A DNA stretch of 64,000 bases, taken from Betaproteobacteria bacterium. GTDB lineage: Bacteria > Pseudomonadota > Gammaproteobacteria > Burkholderiales > Usitatibacteraceae. A program made the translations under genes and the position numbers. How positions within the stretch are numbered: the first letter of the stretch is position 1; each line of letters starts with the position of its first letter. Positions 63,671-64,000 of the stretch are shown here, one piece after another. Below the pieces are notes generated by a model that ran no database searches, was not told the DNA's origin, and was given only the letters and a program-made list of their open reading frames with translations. The stretch lies in the NCBI GenBank assembly GCA_016720855.1, contig JADKJU010000005.1, positions 372,001 to 436,000 on the forward strand, read 5' to 3'.

Positions 63671-64000
63671 TCAGTTGTCCTGTTGGTCTTGCGGCGGTGC
63701 TTCCGCCGACTGCTGGCCCGCGGGGGCCTTGTCGTGCCTCGGGTCCGACTCGAACACCAATCCCAGCGCGTCCGCGCGGGCGTTGTCGGCGGCGATCTCG
63801 CGATCGATGTCCTCGGCGTCGTAGCCGAAGGCGGAGATGGCTTCCGACCGGGAGAGGAGCCCGGCGCGGATGGCGGTCACCATCGCGTCGAACTCCTTCT
63901 TGGGATCCACCCACTGCCAGCCCTGGGGAATCCACTTCACGGCTTGGTACTCCCGGCGCCGCTTGGAAAACGCGGGAAGCGTCAGTACGCCTTCGAGCGC
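63671..64000 (-). CDS. Phage portal protein, C-terminal part (cut by right edge)
   Basis: The open frame enters from the right edge (ALEGVLTLPAFSKRRREYQA) and ends QSAEAPPQDQQDN at 63671, 109 residues. The segment VKWIPQGWQWVDPKKEFDAM and SRSEAISAFGYDAEDIDREI is the usual end of lambda gpB-type portals. It stands one base before the protease start. Confidence 0.82.
   Translation of the reverse strand, partial: ALEGVLTLPAFSKRRREYQAVKWIPQGWQWVDPKKEFDAMVTAIRAGLLSRSEAISAFGYDAEDIDREIAADNARADALGLVFESDPRHDKAPAGQQSAEAPPQDQQDN

Larger units (their letters stand above)
43873..64000 (-). mobile_element. Lambda-like siphophage prophage, late-gene part (continues past right edge)
   Basis: From the endolysin at 43873 to the portal gene cut by the right edge, nearly all genes run leftward in the order portal, protease/scaffold, decoration, capsid, head-tail, tail tube, chaperones, tape measure, tail tip, lysis. 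The 75 bases 43798-43872 separate it from host genes and should hold or lie near an attachment site, but no repeat can be recognised without the other end. Terminase, integrase and repressor genes are not in the window. Confidence 0.88.

Overview
The window is GC-rich chromosomal or plasmid DNA of a Gram-negative bacterium. CzcI-type small proteins, a CopK, a CadR-type MerR regulator, a Gram-negative trimeric-type porin and a CopRS-linked multicopper-oxidase/cupredoxin/TolC operon together suggest a metal-exposed betaproteobacterium (Burkholderiales or Nitrosomonadales-like); the genus cannot be named from the sequence. Two parts are visible: a dense metal-resistance island (1 to about 43.8 kb) and the late-gene half of a lambda-like siphophage prophage (about 43.87 kb to the right edge). 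No tRNA, rRNA, insertion sequence or CRISPR array was seen.

Island, left to right. 1-4.1 kb (minus strand): the start of a czcC-like gene, czcI, and a three-gene envelope thiol-redox operon (membrane-anchored DsbA-like protein, glutaredoxin-CcdA fusion, TlpA/DsbE-like protein) resembling the Scs copper-tolerance systems. 4.3-7.2 kb: cadA and cadR, divergent around a MerR-type operator. 7.2-13.6 kb: a secreted WWNP-domain protein, a 340-bp broken duplication of the cadR/WWNP 3' ends, two small secreted 'GDLS-repeat' proteins, a porin, an HD-GYP protein. 13.7-25.9 kb: a ten-gene copper operon (secreted protein, TolC, multicopper oxidase, cupredoxin, CusF, membrane protein, methyltransferase, membrane protein, CopA ATPase, CopZ), the divergent copRS regulators, and copK. 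26.5-36.6 kb (minus): dsbB with two more DsbA-like genes, a patatin lipoprotein, DUF411, and cusABC with a CusF domain fused to CusB. 37.1-43.8 kb: CusF, a DUF2933 protein, fragments of copA and ubiB, a second multicopper oxidase, a DUF6502 protein, and a lipoprotein/WWNP gene pair.

The logic is periplasmic metal handling: P-type ATPases export Cu+ and Cd2+/Zn2+/Pb2+ from the cytoplasm, oxidases and cupredoxins detoxify Cu+, CusF/CopK/Cys-His-rich proteins buffer it, RND pumps with TolC partners expel it, and several thiol oxidoreductases probably repair metal-damaged disulfides. A palindrome ATTACA-N4-TGTAAT lies in the copRS promoter, with weaker versions about 105 bases upstream of three secreted or outer-membrane genes, suggesting a wider CopR regulon. 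A different palindrome, CGTGGG-N7/8-CCCACG, lies upstream of both WWNP loci; one copy sits inside a sigma70-like promoter next to the DUF6502 gene.

Prophage (late genes on the minus strand): portal, S49 protease with an in-frame nested scaffold start, decoration protein, major capsid, head-tail proteins, tail tube, G/GT chaperones joined by a T-TTT-TTT -1 slippery site, tape measure, tail-tip proteins, a terminator, then holin/endolysin. A TumE/TumA-type toxin-antitoxin pair is inserted in the opposite orientation. Terminase, integrase and regulatory genes must lie beyond the right edge.

Four genes carry apparent single-base indels (cusA, the 41.8-kb lipoprotein, the large tail protein, a minor tail gene). 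Most are an extra G/C in a short homopolymer, so sequencing error is a real possibility.
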